Assembly: GCA_050260275.1 (NCBI GenBank)
Contig: JBLNBX010000041.1
Span: 1-14,777 of the forward strand
From: DATMXS01 sp050260275
GTDB lineage: Bacteria > Acidobacteriota > Terriglobia > Bryobacterales > Bryobacteraceae
Direction of reading: 5' to 3'
DNA length: 14,777 nucleotides
Shown in pieces: positions 1 to 7,486 of this stretch. A program made the position numbers and the translations under genes. Every line of letters begins with the position of its first letter. The stretch's first letter is position 1. The notes below the pieces were generated by a model. That model saw nothing but the letters and a program-made list of their open reading frames with translations, was not told the DNA's origin and did no database searches.

Positions 1-2228
1 TTCCGTCCGCCGGAGAAGCGTGGGATGGCGAGCGCGCGCGATACGTTCCACCGCCACCGCGCCGCGAACATCGGCGCATCGAGAACCGCCTCCTTCAGCA
101 CCGCCTCGGCCGTCTCTGGCCGCACGAATTCGAAAACGGCGTCGAGCGGGAATGAATGCTGTTCGCCCAGCGAGATCACGATGCCGTTGTCCGTGGCAGC
201 CGCCTGCAGCGAGGCCCCAAGCGCCGTGTTCAACCGGTGCCGGAGGGCCAGCCCCCATGCGCGATTGATTCGGGCGCCGAACGGAGCGTGAATGACGAGC
301 TGCATGCCGCCGGCCTCGTCGAAGAAGCGCTCCGCCACAACAGTTGAAGAGGACGGCAGTGCGCCGAGCGCCGCCTCCCCAGCCCGAGCGTAGTCGATTG
401 CTTCGCTCGCGCCGCGCTCCTCAAGCCCGCACTCCGATGCCAGCCACCGGCCGGCCTCGCCTGGCTCGCGCCGCGCGGCTTCCTCGCGCACGCGGGCGAA
501 CTCGCGCGACAGTTCAGCCGTGCGCCCGGGCGCCTCGCCGCGCCAGAACGGAATTGAGGGCGCCGCGCCGCGCGCATTCTCTACGCGGACGCGCCCGGGT
601 TCCAGGCGCCGTATCCGCCAGGAAGATGTTCCCAGCAAGAATACGTCGCCGATGGCGCTTTCGACGGCGAACTCCTCATCTACCGTGCCGACCGTCACGC
701 TCTCGGGGTCTGCCACCACGGCATAGTTCGACGTATCGGGAATCGCGCCGCCGGAAGTCATTGCCGCCAGCCGCGCGCCGCGTCGTCCGCGGACAACGCC
801 GTTTACCCGATCGCGGTGCAGCATCGCGCCGCTGCGCCCGCGGGCGGTGGCGAAGCCTTCGGAGAGCATCTCGATGACGGCGTCGAAATCGGCGCGCGCG
901 AGGTCGCGGTATGGATAGGCGCGGCGCACCAGCGCGTACAGGTCGTCCTCGCGCCAGGGCGCGGCGGCGGCTTCGGCTACGATCTGCTGCGCCAGTATGT
1001 CCAGCGGCGCGCGCGGAATCTCGAGCCGGTCCAGCTCTCCCTGCCGTATAGCCCGCACCACTGCGGCACACTCCAACAGCTCGTCGCGCGTCGTGGCGAA
1101 CAGCCGGCCCTTCGGCACCGCACTCATGACGTGTCCGGAGCGCCCGATGCGCTGCAGCGCGACTGCAATCGAGCGCGGTGAGCCTATCTGGCACACCAGG
1201 TCCACCGTTCCGATGTCGATACCCAGCTCGAGCGACGCCGTGGCGACCACGGCGCGCAACTCGCCTTTCTTGAGGCGCTGCTCGGCCTCGAGCCGGAGCT
1301 TGCGCGAGAGGCTGCCGTGGTGCGGCAGCACGGCCTTGGGCCCCAGGCGCTCGCCCAGATGATGTGAGATGCGCTCCGCCAGCCGCCGCGTGTTCACGAA
1401 GACCAGCGTGGTGCGGTGCTGCGATATCAGCTCCGCCAGGCGATCGTAGATCTCGCCCCACATTTCGGTGCTGGCGGCTGCGCCCAACTCGTCGCGCGGG
1501 ACCTCGACAGCAAGCTCCATGTCGCGCCTGTGGCCCACCTGCACGATCGCCGGATCGCCGCCCAGGAATCGCGCAACCTCGTCCACTGGATTCACCGTCG
1601 CCGAGAGTCCGATCCGCTGCGGGCGCGCGCCGCCTGCCGCAGCGATCACCGCATCCAGGCGCGCGAGCGTAAGCGCCAGGTGCGAGCCGCGCTTGTCGTC
1701 CACGACGGCGTGGATCTCGTCCACGATTAGCGTGCGGGTCGTCGCCAGCATGCGGCGGCTCTTCTCGGCCGTCAAGAGGATGAACAGCGATTCCGGCGTC
1801 GTCACCAGGATGTGCGGAGGCCGGCGCAGCATCGCCTGCCGCTCCAATGCCAGCGTGTCGCCGGTGCGCACGGCGGCGCGGATCGCGGCCAGTTTGATTC
1901 CGCGGCCCTCCGCGAGCTCGCGAATCTCCGCGAGCGGCGTTTCGAGGTTTTTGTGGACGTCGTTGCTGAGCGCCTTCAGCGGTGAGACGTAGACGGCCTC
2001 GATCCGGTCCTCGAGCGGCCCTTCGCGTGCGCGCCGCACCAGCCCGTCGATGCAGGTGAGAAATGCTGCGAGCGTCTTGCCGGTTCCGGTGGGCGCCGAA
2101 ATGAGCACGTCGCCGCCCGCCCGCACCACGGGCCAGCCGAGCCGCTCCGGCTCGGTCACGTCGCCGAAGCGCGCCGAAAACCACTCCCGTACAAGCGGGT
2201 CGAAACCGCTAAGCGGCATCTCGTTCAT
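1..2228 (-). CDS. Lhr-family ATP-dependent helicase, N-terminal part (runs off the left edge)
   Basis: Superfamily 2 DNA/RNA helicase of the Lhr type, a repair-associated family in bacteria. The frame is open from ATG 2228 to the window edge, giving 742 codons with no stop. Walker A APTGTGKT lies at residues 45-52, motif II is DEIH at 170-173 (DExH class), motif III is SAT at 209-211, and motif VI QRIGRSGH is at 359-366. Motif IV/V features (HHGSLS, ASLELGIDIG) lie between. The last visible residues (RWRWNVSRALAIPRF) match the family's conserved region in the DEAD/H-associated domain that follows the helicase core and winged helix. Family members run from about 850 to 1500 residues, so the C-terminus is missing only because the window ends. 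An ATG three codons downstream (2219) is an alternative start. The gene is divergent from the M23 peptidase gene with 75 nt between them. Family assignment is firm; the Lhr subtype is not determined. Confidence 0.93.
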   Translation of the reverse strand, partial: MNEMPLSGFDPLVREWFSARFGDVTEPERLGWPVVRAGGDVLISAPTGTGKTLAAFLTCIDGLVRRAREGPLEDRIEAVYVSPLKALSNDVHKNLETPLAEIRELAEGRGIKLAAIRAAVRTGDTLALERQAMLRRPPHILVTTPESLFILLTAEKSRRMLATTRTLIVDEIHAVVDDKRGSHLALTLARLDAVIAAAGGARPQRIGLSATVNPVDEVARFLGGDPAIVQVGHRRDMELAVEVPRDELGAAASTEMWGEIYDRLAELISQHRTTLVFVNTRRLAERISHHLGERLGPKAVLPHHGSLSRKLRLEAEQRLKKGELRAVVATASLELGIDIGTVDLVCQIGSPRSIAVALQRIGRSGHVMSAVPKGRLFATTRDELLECAAVVRAIRQGELDRLEIPRAPLDILAQQIVAEAAAAPWREDDLYALVRRAYPYRDLARADFDAVIEMLSEGFATARGRSGAMLHRDRVNGVVRGRRGARLAAMTSGGAIPDTSNYAVVADPESVTVGTVDEEFAVESAIGDVFLLGTSSWRIRRLEPGRVRVENARGAAPSIPFWRGEAPGRTAELSREFARVREEAARREPGEAGRWLASECGLEERGASEAIDYARAGEAALGALPSSSTVVAERFFDEAGGMQLVIHAPFGARINRAWGLALRHRLNTALGASLQAAATDNGIVISLGEQHSFPLDAVFEFVRPETAEAVLKEAVLDAPMFAARWRWNVSRALAIPRFSGGR

Positions 2229-2303
2229 CTCATGGTAGCCACGGGGCGCGGCCTGCGGATTCGCGGCTGCGCTGGTACTCTATTCTCAGGTGTTGCCCTG
2301 GAC

Positions 2304-3617
2304 ATGAAAAAAGCCGTTTTCCTCCTATTTGCCCTCATACTGGCCGGAACTCTTGCGCTGCTGGTGCTCTCTACTGGTTCGACCATCAAGATCGATCCTG
2401 TTCCCGAGGTGATTGGCGCCTCCACGCCGTTCACCGTGAGCGTGACCAACCCTCACGGCATACGGCGCTTCACCGCGACACTCGTTCAGGACGGTGCTTC
2501 GCACACCGTTTTCGAGTGGAAGCAGCCGGCGCGCCGCTTCACCTTCCTGGGCGCGAACGAGCCGCCGGTGGATATGCGTTTCAGCGCAGGAACGAAGTCC
2601 GCATCAGGAATAAAGGACGGCAAGGCGCGCCTCGTGATCGAAACCGTAGCCAACGATCTGCGCGGCGCGACAGACCGGCTTGCCTGGGATGTCGAGATCA
2701 ACTCGCAACCGCCCCGCGTCGTCGCAGACGGCCACCAGCACTACATCAACCAGGGCGGCGCCGAACTCGTTACTTTCAAGGTCTCCGGCTACTGGACCGA
2801 GGCCGGCGTGCGGGTTGGGCCATACACATTCCGCAGCTTCCCGCTTCCGGGCGGATCTAAAGAGGATCGCTTCTCTCTGTTTGCGTTCCCGTGGGACGTC
2901 CCGGCCGACACCGTCCCCGTAGTCTACGCGCGAAATCCGTCCGGTGCGGAGGCGCGCGCTCAGTTCTGGTTCAAAGTGTTTCTGAAGAAGTTCCGGATAA
3001 GAGACCTGGAACTGACCGATGCGTTTCTGGAAAAAGTCGTTCCGGCCATAGACCCCGAGGGCACGGGTGACCTGCTCCAGCGCTACCTGAAGATCAACGG
3101 CGAGATGCGGCGCGCCAATAACAAGACGCTATCGGACCTTCGCCTGAAGACTGAGGAGCGCTTCCTGTGGAGCGGCCCGTTCCACCGCTATGGCAAGACG
3201 GAATCCTTTTTCGCCGACACCCGCAATTACATCTATCGCGGCAAACAGGTTGACCGGCAGACGCATCTGGGATTCGACTTATCCGACGTGCGGCGCGCTC
3301 CGGTTGTCGCCGCGAATGATGGGAAAGTCATATTCGCGGACAACCTTGGTATCTACGGCAACTGCATTGTTATCGATCACGGATATGGCTTGCAATCCAT
3401 CTATGGCCACCTGAGTGAGTTCAAGGTGCAGCCCGGCGACATGGTGAAAAAAGGAACCGAAATTGGCCGCAGCGGAGAAACCGGCCTGGCCGCAGGCGAC
3501 CACCTTCACTTCAGTATGCAGATCGACGGAACGCAGGTGCAGCCCATCGAGTGGTGGGACGAACACTGGATTCAGGACCGTATTCTTAGTAAGCTTCCGG
3601 CGGGAGTGTCTAAGTAA
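2304..3617 (+). CDS. M23 (LytM-type) metallopeptidase with N-terminal membrane anchor
   Basis: Predicted zinc endopeptidase cutting peptidoglycan cross-links outside the inner membrane; 437 residues. A hydrophobic segment at about residues 4-24 after MKK is a signal peptide or membrane anchor. Residues 30-300 form a long beta-rich region that I do not recognise. The C-terminal M23 domain carries the whole zinc set: HLGFD (H321, D325), H369 in YGHL, and HLH (H400, H402). It should therefore be catalytically active, unlike the degenerate EnvC/NlpD class. The frame is open 24 codons further upstream, but ATG 2304 is chosen because it begins the MKK-hydrophobic signal; no strong ribosome binding site precedes it. 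A TATTCT at 2281-2286 could be the -10 of its promoter, without a good -35. The only weak point is the exact start. Confidence 0.93.
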   Translation: MKKAVFLLFALILAGTLALLVLSTGSTIKIDPVPEVIGASTPFTVSVTNPHGIRRFTATLVQDGASHTVFEWKQPARRFTFLGANEPPVDMRFSAGTKSASGIKDGKARLVIETVANDLRGATDRLAWDVEINSQPPRVVADGHQHYINQGGAELVTFKVSGYWTEAGVRVGPYTFRSFPLPGGSKEDRFSLFAFPWDVPADTVPVVYARNPSGAEARAQFWFKVFLKKFRIRDLELTDAFLEKVVPAIDPEGTGDLLQRYLKINGEMRRANNKTLSDLRLKTEERFLWSGPFHRYGKTESFFADTRNYIYRGKQVDRQTHLGFDLSDVRRAPVVAANDGKVIFADNLGIYGNCIVIDHGYGLQSIYGHLSEFKVQPGDMVKKGTEIGRSGETGLAAGDHLHFSMQIDGTQVQPIEWWDEHWIQDRILSKLPAGVSK

Positions 3618-3678
3618 GTCTTTATTGATCCGCACGGCTTTGTACTAACAGAGCGGGGCTCCTACTCTGCTCGCCTTG

Positions 3679-3684
3679 TAAAAT
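3679..3684 (+). promoter_or_regulatory. Possible -10 element for the DUF4142 gene
   Basis: TAAAAT, five of six matches to the sigma-70 -10 consensus and directly preceded by TG, lies 70 nt before the DUF4142 start in otherwise GC-rich DNA. I see no convincing -35 hexamer at 16-18 nt spacing, so this is tentative. Confidence 0.3.
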
Positions 3685-3753
3685 GGCATCAGGTGAACTG
3701 GCAGGTCTGTCTGGACTCGCCATTCACAAATCTGAGCAGAGGGGAAAACCACT

Positions 3754-4392
3754 ATGTTAAAGACCGCAGGATATGCTGTGAGTCTGGCCGCCGCGGGGCT
3801 TTTTGCGATGCTGCCGGCGATGGCTCAGCAGCAATCGCAGCAGGCCCAGCAGGCCCAGCAGCAGGTGCAGCAGCAGATAGCAGGTCAGCTCGAAAGACTG
3901 TCGTCTTCCGAGAAGCAGTCCTTTAAGACCGCCGCATCCTCCGCGATGGCGCAGATCGAGATTTCCAGCATCGCGCAGCAGAGATCAGGCAACACTGATG
4001 TGAAGCAACTGGCCAGCGACATCCAGTCCAAGCAGAGCCAGATACTCGGCAACCTTCGCAGCTACGGGTCGCAGCACAAGGTGGAGGTGCCCGCACAGTT
4101 GAGTTCGAAGGAGCGCCAGAACATCAGCCAGCTCTCGACCAAGTCGGGAGAGGACTTCGACCGCGCCTTCTTCAGCGCGATCGAGAAGCACGAGCGGAAC
4201 CAGATCTCGGCGCTGAACAACCTTCAGATGTCGGACAAGATGCAGTTGCAGCAGGTAGCTAGCACCTCCTTGCCGATCGTGCAGCAGCAGCAGAGCCAGG
4301 TCCAGCAGCAGATGGCGAGCATGGGTATCGCTTCGTCAACCGCCCCGCTGACCGACGAGAGCCAGGGCCAGCCCAAACAGAAGAACAAGTAG
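3754..4392 (+). CDS. Exported DUF4142 protein with glutamine-rich ends
   Basis: Secreted or periplasmic protein of 212 residues. DUF4142 proteins are four-helix-bundle-like exported proteins, common in Acidobacteriota and Proteobacteria, with no settled biochemical role. A signal peptide ends at about residue 24 (PAMA, then QQQ). Residues 25-46 are strongly Gln-rich. The DUF4142 domain spans about residues 48-180, recognisable from the VKQLA, GEDFDRAFF and final SLPIV landmarks. In relatives a His usually stands in the early VK-x-FA-x-M-x-x-DH segment and near the final LP; here both places are occupied by Gln-rich stretches (IQSKQSQ, IVQQQQSQ). The C-terminal tail is again Q-rich and then polar. 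The start is supported by AGAGGGGA about 10 nt upstream. It is probably monocistronic: its own putative -10 lies upstream and a hairpin follows the stop. Confidence 0.85.
   Translation: MLKTAGYAVSLAAAGLFAMLPAMAQQQSQQAQQAQQQVQQQIAGQLERLSSSEKQSFKTAASSAMAQIEISSIAQQRSGNTDVKQLASDIQSKQSQILGNLRSYGSQHKVEVPAQLSSKERQNISQLSTKSGEDFDRAFFSAIEKHERNQISALNNLQMSDKMQLQQVASTSLPIVQQQQSQVQQQMASMGIASSTAPLTDESQGQPKQKNK
3823..3877 (+). repeat. CAG-rich low-complexity coding repeat
   Basis: A stretch dominated by cag codons, with a repeated cagcaggcc unit, encodes Gln-rich residues directly after the signal peptide of the DUF4142 protein. It looks like codon-level slippage expansion inside an intact frame. Confidence 0.7.
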
Positions 4393-4427
4393 CAGGGCCG
4401 GTTATCCGAGCCCGGCGGCCTATCTCA

Positions 4428-4447
4428 GGGGCGGCCCATGCCGCCCC
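4428..4447 (+). terminator. GC-rich hairpin after the DUF4142 gene
   Basis: Perfect 8-bp inverted repeat GGGGCGGC / GCCGCCCC with a 4-nt CCAT loop, between the DUF4142 stop (4392) and the aminotransferase ribosome binding site. There is no T-run after it, so it is not a classical intrinsic terminator. It may attenuate read-through or protect the 3' end. A weaker GCCGG/CCGGC stem lies just before it. Confidence 0.4.
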
Positions 4448-4473
4448 CGGTGTAACTTAGCGGGAGGAGGATT

Positions 4474-5628
4474 ATGTTCTCTTCCCGCCTCGATTGGGAT
4501 CTGCGCCCCAACCGGATCGCCGCCGCGCTCGCGGCCCGGACCACCCCTATCCTCGATCTGACCGAATCCAACCCGACGCGTGCGGGATTCGACTACCCGG
4601 CTGGCCTCGTTTCCTGTTTGGCTGAGGAACGGTCACTTCTATACGAGCCCGCGCCCGCCGGCCTTCTGGCGGCCCGCGAAGCAGTCGCCGCGGCATACGC
4701 CGCCCGCGGAGTGGCGGTGCATCCGGGCGATATCGTCCTAACGCCCGGCAGCAGCGAGGCTTACGCCTGGCTGTTCAAGCTGCTGGCGAACCCCGGCGAC
4801 GAGATCCTCGTGCCGCGGCCCTCCTACCCCCTTTTCGAGTACCTCGCCGCACTCGAATCGGTTCGCGTTGTCTCGTACCCGCTTGCATACCACGGCTCCT
4901 GGAGTCTCGAGATGCACGAACTGGAGCGCGCCGCGAGCCCGCGGACGCGCGCCGTGGTCGTAGTGAACCCCAACAACCCCACTGGCTCGTTCATAAAACG
5001 CGCCGAGCGCGACGCGCTCGCGGCCTTCTGCGCAGCACGCGGACTGGCAATCATCTCAGACGAGGTCTTCTCGGACTTCACTTTTGGCCCTGATCCCCTC
5101 CGGGTCCCGGCCATGTCAGGCGCCGAGGGCGCGCTGGTGTTCGCGCTGGGTGGCCTCTCGAAAATGGCTGGCTTGCCGCAGATGAAGCTGGGCTGGATCG
5201 CCGTGTCGGGCCCGAACGGCCTTCGCCGGGCCGCGCTCGAGAGGCTGGAGCTCATCGCGGACACGTACCTGTCGGTGGGTACGCCGGTGCAGCACGCCGC
5301 CGCGCGCCTGCTCGAGCTCGGCGATGCTATTCGCAGCCAGATCGCCGCGCGGGTGAGGCGCAACTATGACCGTTTGCGCGAGCTGGCGGCGGGCGCGTGC
5401 GAACTCCTCAATGTCGAGGGCGGCTGGTACGCCACCCTGCGCGTCCCGCGCACCCGCACCGAGGAGGAATGGGTGCTCGAAATGCTGGAGCGCGATGGCG
5501 TCCTGGTCCAACCGGGGTATTTCTACGACTTCGAGGCCGAGGCGTACCTCGTGTTGAGCCTTCTGCCGCCGCCCGACGTGTTCGACGATGGCGCGGCTCG
5601 CGTTACTGAACGATGCGGGCGGTTTTGA
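4474..5628 (+). CDS. PLP-dependent aminotransferase, class I/II
   Basis: Fold-type I pyridoxal-phosphate enzyme of 384 residues, probably a cytoplasmic amino-acid transaminase; the substrate cannot be read from the sequence. Visible landmarks are NNPTG with N168, SDEVF with D196 (pairs with the pyridine nitrogen), and GLSKMAGLPQMKLGW with K230 as the Schiff-base lysine. The early segment LDLTESNPTRAGFDYP is typical of this class. Where many class I enzymes have an Arg two residues before a Ser in the C-terminal strand (the Arg gripping the substrate alpha-carboxylate), this protein reads YLVLSLL, so that Arg appears replaced by Val. This may be a subfamily trait rather than a defect, since the rest of the active site is intact. 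The start is fixed by the strong ribosome binding site GGGAGGAGG. The last 26 nt overlap the convergent cyclophilin gene. Confidence 0.9.
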   Translation: MFSSRLDWDLRPNRIAAALAARTTPILDLTESNPTRAGFDYPAGLVSCLAEERSLLYEPAPAGLLAAREAVAAAYAARGVAVHPGDIVLTPGSSEAYAWLFKLLANPGDEILVPRPSYPLFEYLAALESVRVVSYPLAYHGSWSLEMHELERAASPRTRAVVVVNPNNPTGSFIKRAERDALAAFCAARGLAIISDEVFSDFTFGPDPLRVPAMSGAEGALVFALGGLSKMAGLPQMKLGWIAVSGPNGLRRAALERLELIADTYLSVGTPVQHAAARLLELGDAIRSQIAARVRRNYDRLRELAAGACELLNVEGGWYATLRVPRTRTEEEWVLEMLERDGVLVQPGYFYDFEAEAYLVLSLLPPPDVFDDGAARVTERCGRF

Positions 5629-6229
5629 TGTAATCCAGCCGCGGAAACCGCTGTTCGAGGTACGCGTTGCCGCCGCGCTCGATCTGTTCCTGGTCGGGGC
5701 CGTGCCCACGAGGGGGGCCCTCGCCGTGTGCGGCGTAGAACCTGTCGATGACGTCCATGCCCTCCACCACGCGTCCGAACGGGGCAAAACCCAGTTTGTC
5801 CAGGCGGCTGTTATCGCCTAAGTTAATGAAAACCTGAGTCGTTCGCGTGTTCGGGCCGGACGCGGCAAACGTAACGTACCCCCGGAGATTGCTTTCGACT
5901 ACCGGATCGTCCTTTATTGTCATGTTGCGCCATAGCGCCGCGACCTTCGGGTCGCCGTTGATCCCGAATTGCGCGACGAACCCACGCACCACGCGAAAGA
6001 ACCGGGCTTCGTCGTAGAACCTGCGCTCCACCAGCCGGTAGAACCGCTCCGCCCCTTCCGGGGCCCACTCCTTGTGCACCTCTACGGTGAAGGGTCCTTC
6101 GCTGGTTTCGAACCGGACCTTGTAGACGTCCGGCACCGGAGCCGGAGCCTTTTTTGCCGTCTCCTGGGAGCCGCAACCGGCCAGCAGGATAGCGGCCGCC
6201 AGCCAGGGAATACGCCCGCTGCGAATCAT
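5603..6229 (-). CDS. Cyclophilin-type peptidyl-prolyl isomerase, lipoprotein
   Basis: Predicted proline isomerase assisting folding in the envelope; 208 residues. The N-terminus is a lipoprotein signal with lipobox LAGC (acylated Cys19), then a Lys/Ala/Pro linker to about residue 34. The cyclophilin domain follows. R79 in FFRVVRGF matches the catalytic Arg55 of human cyclophilin A, Q87 matches Gln63, and F134 in TTQVFINLGDN matches Phe113. The residue before R79 is Phe, where cyclophilin A has His54. The cyclosporin-binding Trp region reads LDKLGFAPFG, as in many bacterial cyclophilins. ATG 6229 is chosen because GAGG lies 9 nt upstream; a GTG at 6244 is in frame but lacks such a site. The gene converges on the aminotransferase gene, overlapping by 26 nt, and diverges from the small membrane protein. 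A TAGAAT upstream on this strand (forward 6252-6257) may be its -10. Confidence 0.9.
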   Translation of the reverse strand: MIRSGRIPWLAAAILLAGCGSQETAKKAPAPVPDVYKVRFETSEGPFTVEVHKEWAPEGAERFYRLVERRFYDEARFFRVVRGFVAQFGINGDPKVAALWRNMTIKDDPVVESNLRGYVTFAASGPNTRTTQVFINLGDNSRLDKLGFAPFGRVVEGMDVIDRFYAAHGEGPPRGHGPDQEQIERGGNAYLEQRFPRLDYIKTARIVQ

Positions 6230-6399
6230 TGCAGTCTGCCTCACCGCAACATTCTACAGGTCTTGGTGGGCCAGGTTCGATTTTACTGGGCGAAACGGGA
6301 AAAGAGCACTAGAATGGGGTGCGGCCACGAGAGCCGTCGTAGTCCATCATACGGGTTTCATTCGGATCACCTGAACGCGTTTGGAGGAGGTCAAAGACC

Positions 6400-6540
6400 A
6401 TGTTTGAAGGCCTTGACGAACGGATAAAGCAGGACGAGGGGTCCACCCGCATGGAAAAGGCGGTCAGGATGGCCATCGTGCTGGCGGTCTCCCTGGTGAT
6501 TTTTGGCGGGGTATATCTCGGGCTGCAATTTCTGGAGTGA
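6400..6540 (+). CDS. Small single-span membrane protein (46 aa), unrecognised
   Basis: I do not recognise this protein. ATG 6400 is preceded by the excellent ribosome binding site GGAGGAGG (6383-6390, 9 nt away), and the frame runs 46 codons to TGA. The first 23 residues are charged and polar (MFEGLDERIKQDEG and on) and would face the cytoplasm. Residues 24-45 (MAIVLAVSLVIFGGVYLGLQFL) are hydrophobic enough for one membrane span containing a GG pair, ending in Glu. The charge pattern (KAVR before the span) predicts N-in topology. It sits alone: divergent from the cyclophilin gene 170 nt away, and ending 6 nt before the stop of the convergent glucosaminidase-like gene. A TAGAAT at 6310-6315 could be its -10. 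The binding site and the clean membrane segment make a real gene likely; function is unknown. Confidence 0.75.
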   Translation: MFEGLDERIKQDEGSTRMEKAVRMAIVLAVSLVIFGGVYLGLQFLE

Positions 6541-6546
6541 GCCTGG

Positions 6547-7176
6547 CTATCTAGGGGTGAAAGGCCGCTCTAGCAATGGGTTCGCCCATGCTTCAGGGAG
6601 CGGCCAGGCGCCGGAGAGGTCGAATTCTGGCCGGAGGGCGGCCATAGCTCCCGGCGAAGGTGGAGGCGGAGGGGCGGCAGCCGGCAAAGGCGGGCCGCCC
6701 GCCCGCGCCTTGAGAGGCTCGCTCGAATCTACCTGGAGCATGACCCGCTTGACCTTCGCGCCATAGCCTGCGTGCCTGTTATAGGTCCGCAGCATCTCAT
6801 CCAACGGCTTATCCCTGTACAGCTTGGAGTTCGCCAGCCGTTCCGCGACGATGTAAATCCCTGCCCGAACCGACTCGAATCGCTTTCTGGCGGATGCCCA
6901 GCCAAAGATATTGTTCCAGCGCTGCGCGCGCCCGCAGCCGCTCTCAACCACCGCGATGCTGGGCAGAAGGCGCCAGTCCAAGTTGTGGCGATCGGCTGCG
7001 GCTATGAAGTCCGCAGCCAGATGGCGAACGGGGCACTTTTTCTCACGCAGGAACTCCGCCAGCCGGGTCGGCCTTGGGTCGTTTGTTTTCTTGGAATCCA
7101 GAACTGGCTCGCTTGCTAGCGCAGCGGCGGCGCTTACTGCCAGCCCAACCCAGATGGCGGTCCTGATTAGCTGCAT
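6547..7176 (-). CDS. Exported glucosaminidase/lysozyme-like protein
   Basis: Predicted peptidoglycan hydrolase of 209 residues, exported by an N-terminal signal peptide ending at about residue 22 (AAAALAS). Residues 55-135 resemble the GH73/endo-beta-N-acetylglucosaminidase fold: RLLPSIAVVESGCG with candidate catalytic E78, then NNIFGWAS, FESVRAGIYIVAERL, and EMLRTYN with Y132. C48 and C81 might form a disulfide. After about residue 150 the protein becomes Ala/Pro-rich with a run of prolines, then a short tail; no SH3b or LysM cell-wall-binding domain is visible. The start ATG 7176 has GGGAGG 4 nt upstream and is preceded by a leader with three tandem hairpins and an extended -10 promoter. 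Family membership rests on motif memory, and a transglycosylase-like lysozyme fold is the alternative. Confidence 0.75.
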   Translation of the reverse strand: MQLIRTAIWVGLAVSAAAALASEPVLDSKKTNDPRPTRLAEFLREKKCPVRHLAADFIAAADRHNLDWRLLPSIAVVESGCGRAQRWNNIFGWASARKRFESVRAGIYIVAERLANSKLYRDKPLDEMLRTYNRHAGYGAKVKRVMLQVDSSEPLKARAGGPPLPAAAPPPPPSPGAMAALRPEFDLSGAWPLPEAWANPLLERPFTPR

Positions 7177-7198
7177 CGCACCTCCCTGGCGTTTGACT

Positions 7199-7244
7199 GC
7201 CTCGGATGAGGCTCCCGCAAGTGCGGGGGTTAACAGGACTTAAC
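7199..7244 (-). promoter_or_regulatory. Structured 5' leader of the glucosaminidase-like gene: three tandem hairpins
   Basis: Three perfect 5-bp stems stand in a row, separated by exactly one nucleotide each: 7229-7244 (GUUAA stem, 6-nt loop), 7214-7227 (CCCGC stem, 4-nt loop) and 7199-7212 (GCCUC stem, 4-nt loop). They lie between the predicted start of transcription (about 7257) and the ribosome binding site (7181-7186). Position and regularity suggest a cis-acting RNA. I could not match it to a known riboswitch; the GGGGGACCCA core of the c-di-AMP (ydaO) class and the ACGR loops of guanidine-II are both absent. Confidence 0.45.
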
Positions 7245-7263
7245 TTTGAGACTGACTTTTGGC

Positions 7264-7272
7264 AGTATACCA
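7264..7272 (-). promoter_or_regulatory. Extended -10 promoter of the glucosaminidase-like gene
   Basis: On the minus strand the sequence reads TGGTATACT, an extended -10 (TGn plus TATACT, five of six consensus). No good -35 is needed for this class and none is seen. It predicts transcription starting near 7257 and a leader of about 80 nt. Confidence 0.5.
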
Positions 7273-7486
7273 CAGGGTTCCGCGGCGGCTACCGCAATTC
7301 TGGTACTACCAGATGTTAAAGTACTCCAACGTCCCCGCCACAAAGGTCGCCAGCCAGACTTAAATAACTGAAGTCAGGGCACTTATATAGAACCGGGCAC
7401 GAGATGCCGGCGACGGCCTTGGTCCGGTTTCGGGTGGTACGCGTAGATCGCACTTGCCTGCGCGGCGCATGGCCTGAGTGGCAGTC

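Noticed and set aside
676..2184. 502-codon minus-strand open frame inside the helicase gene
   Set aside because: It is an out-of-frame reading of the same strand: a run like GAHRNRQDARS is the shifted Walker A. It is Arg/Gly/Ala-rich without domains, while the true frame shows all helicase motifs.
4428..4447. Classical rho-independent terminator
   Set aside because: The stem is perfect, but no T-run follows it, so I list it only as a hairpin with a possible terminator-like role.
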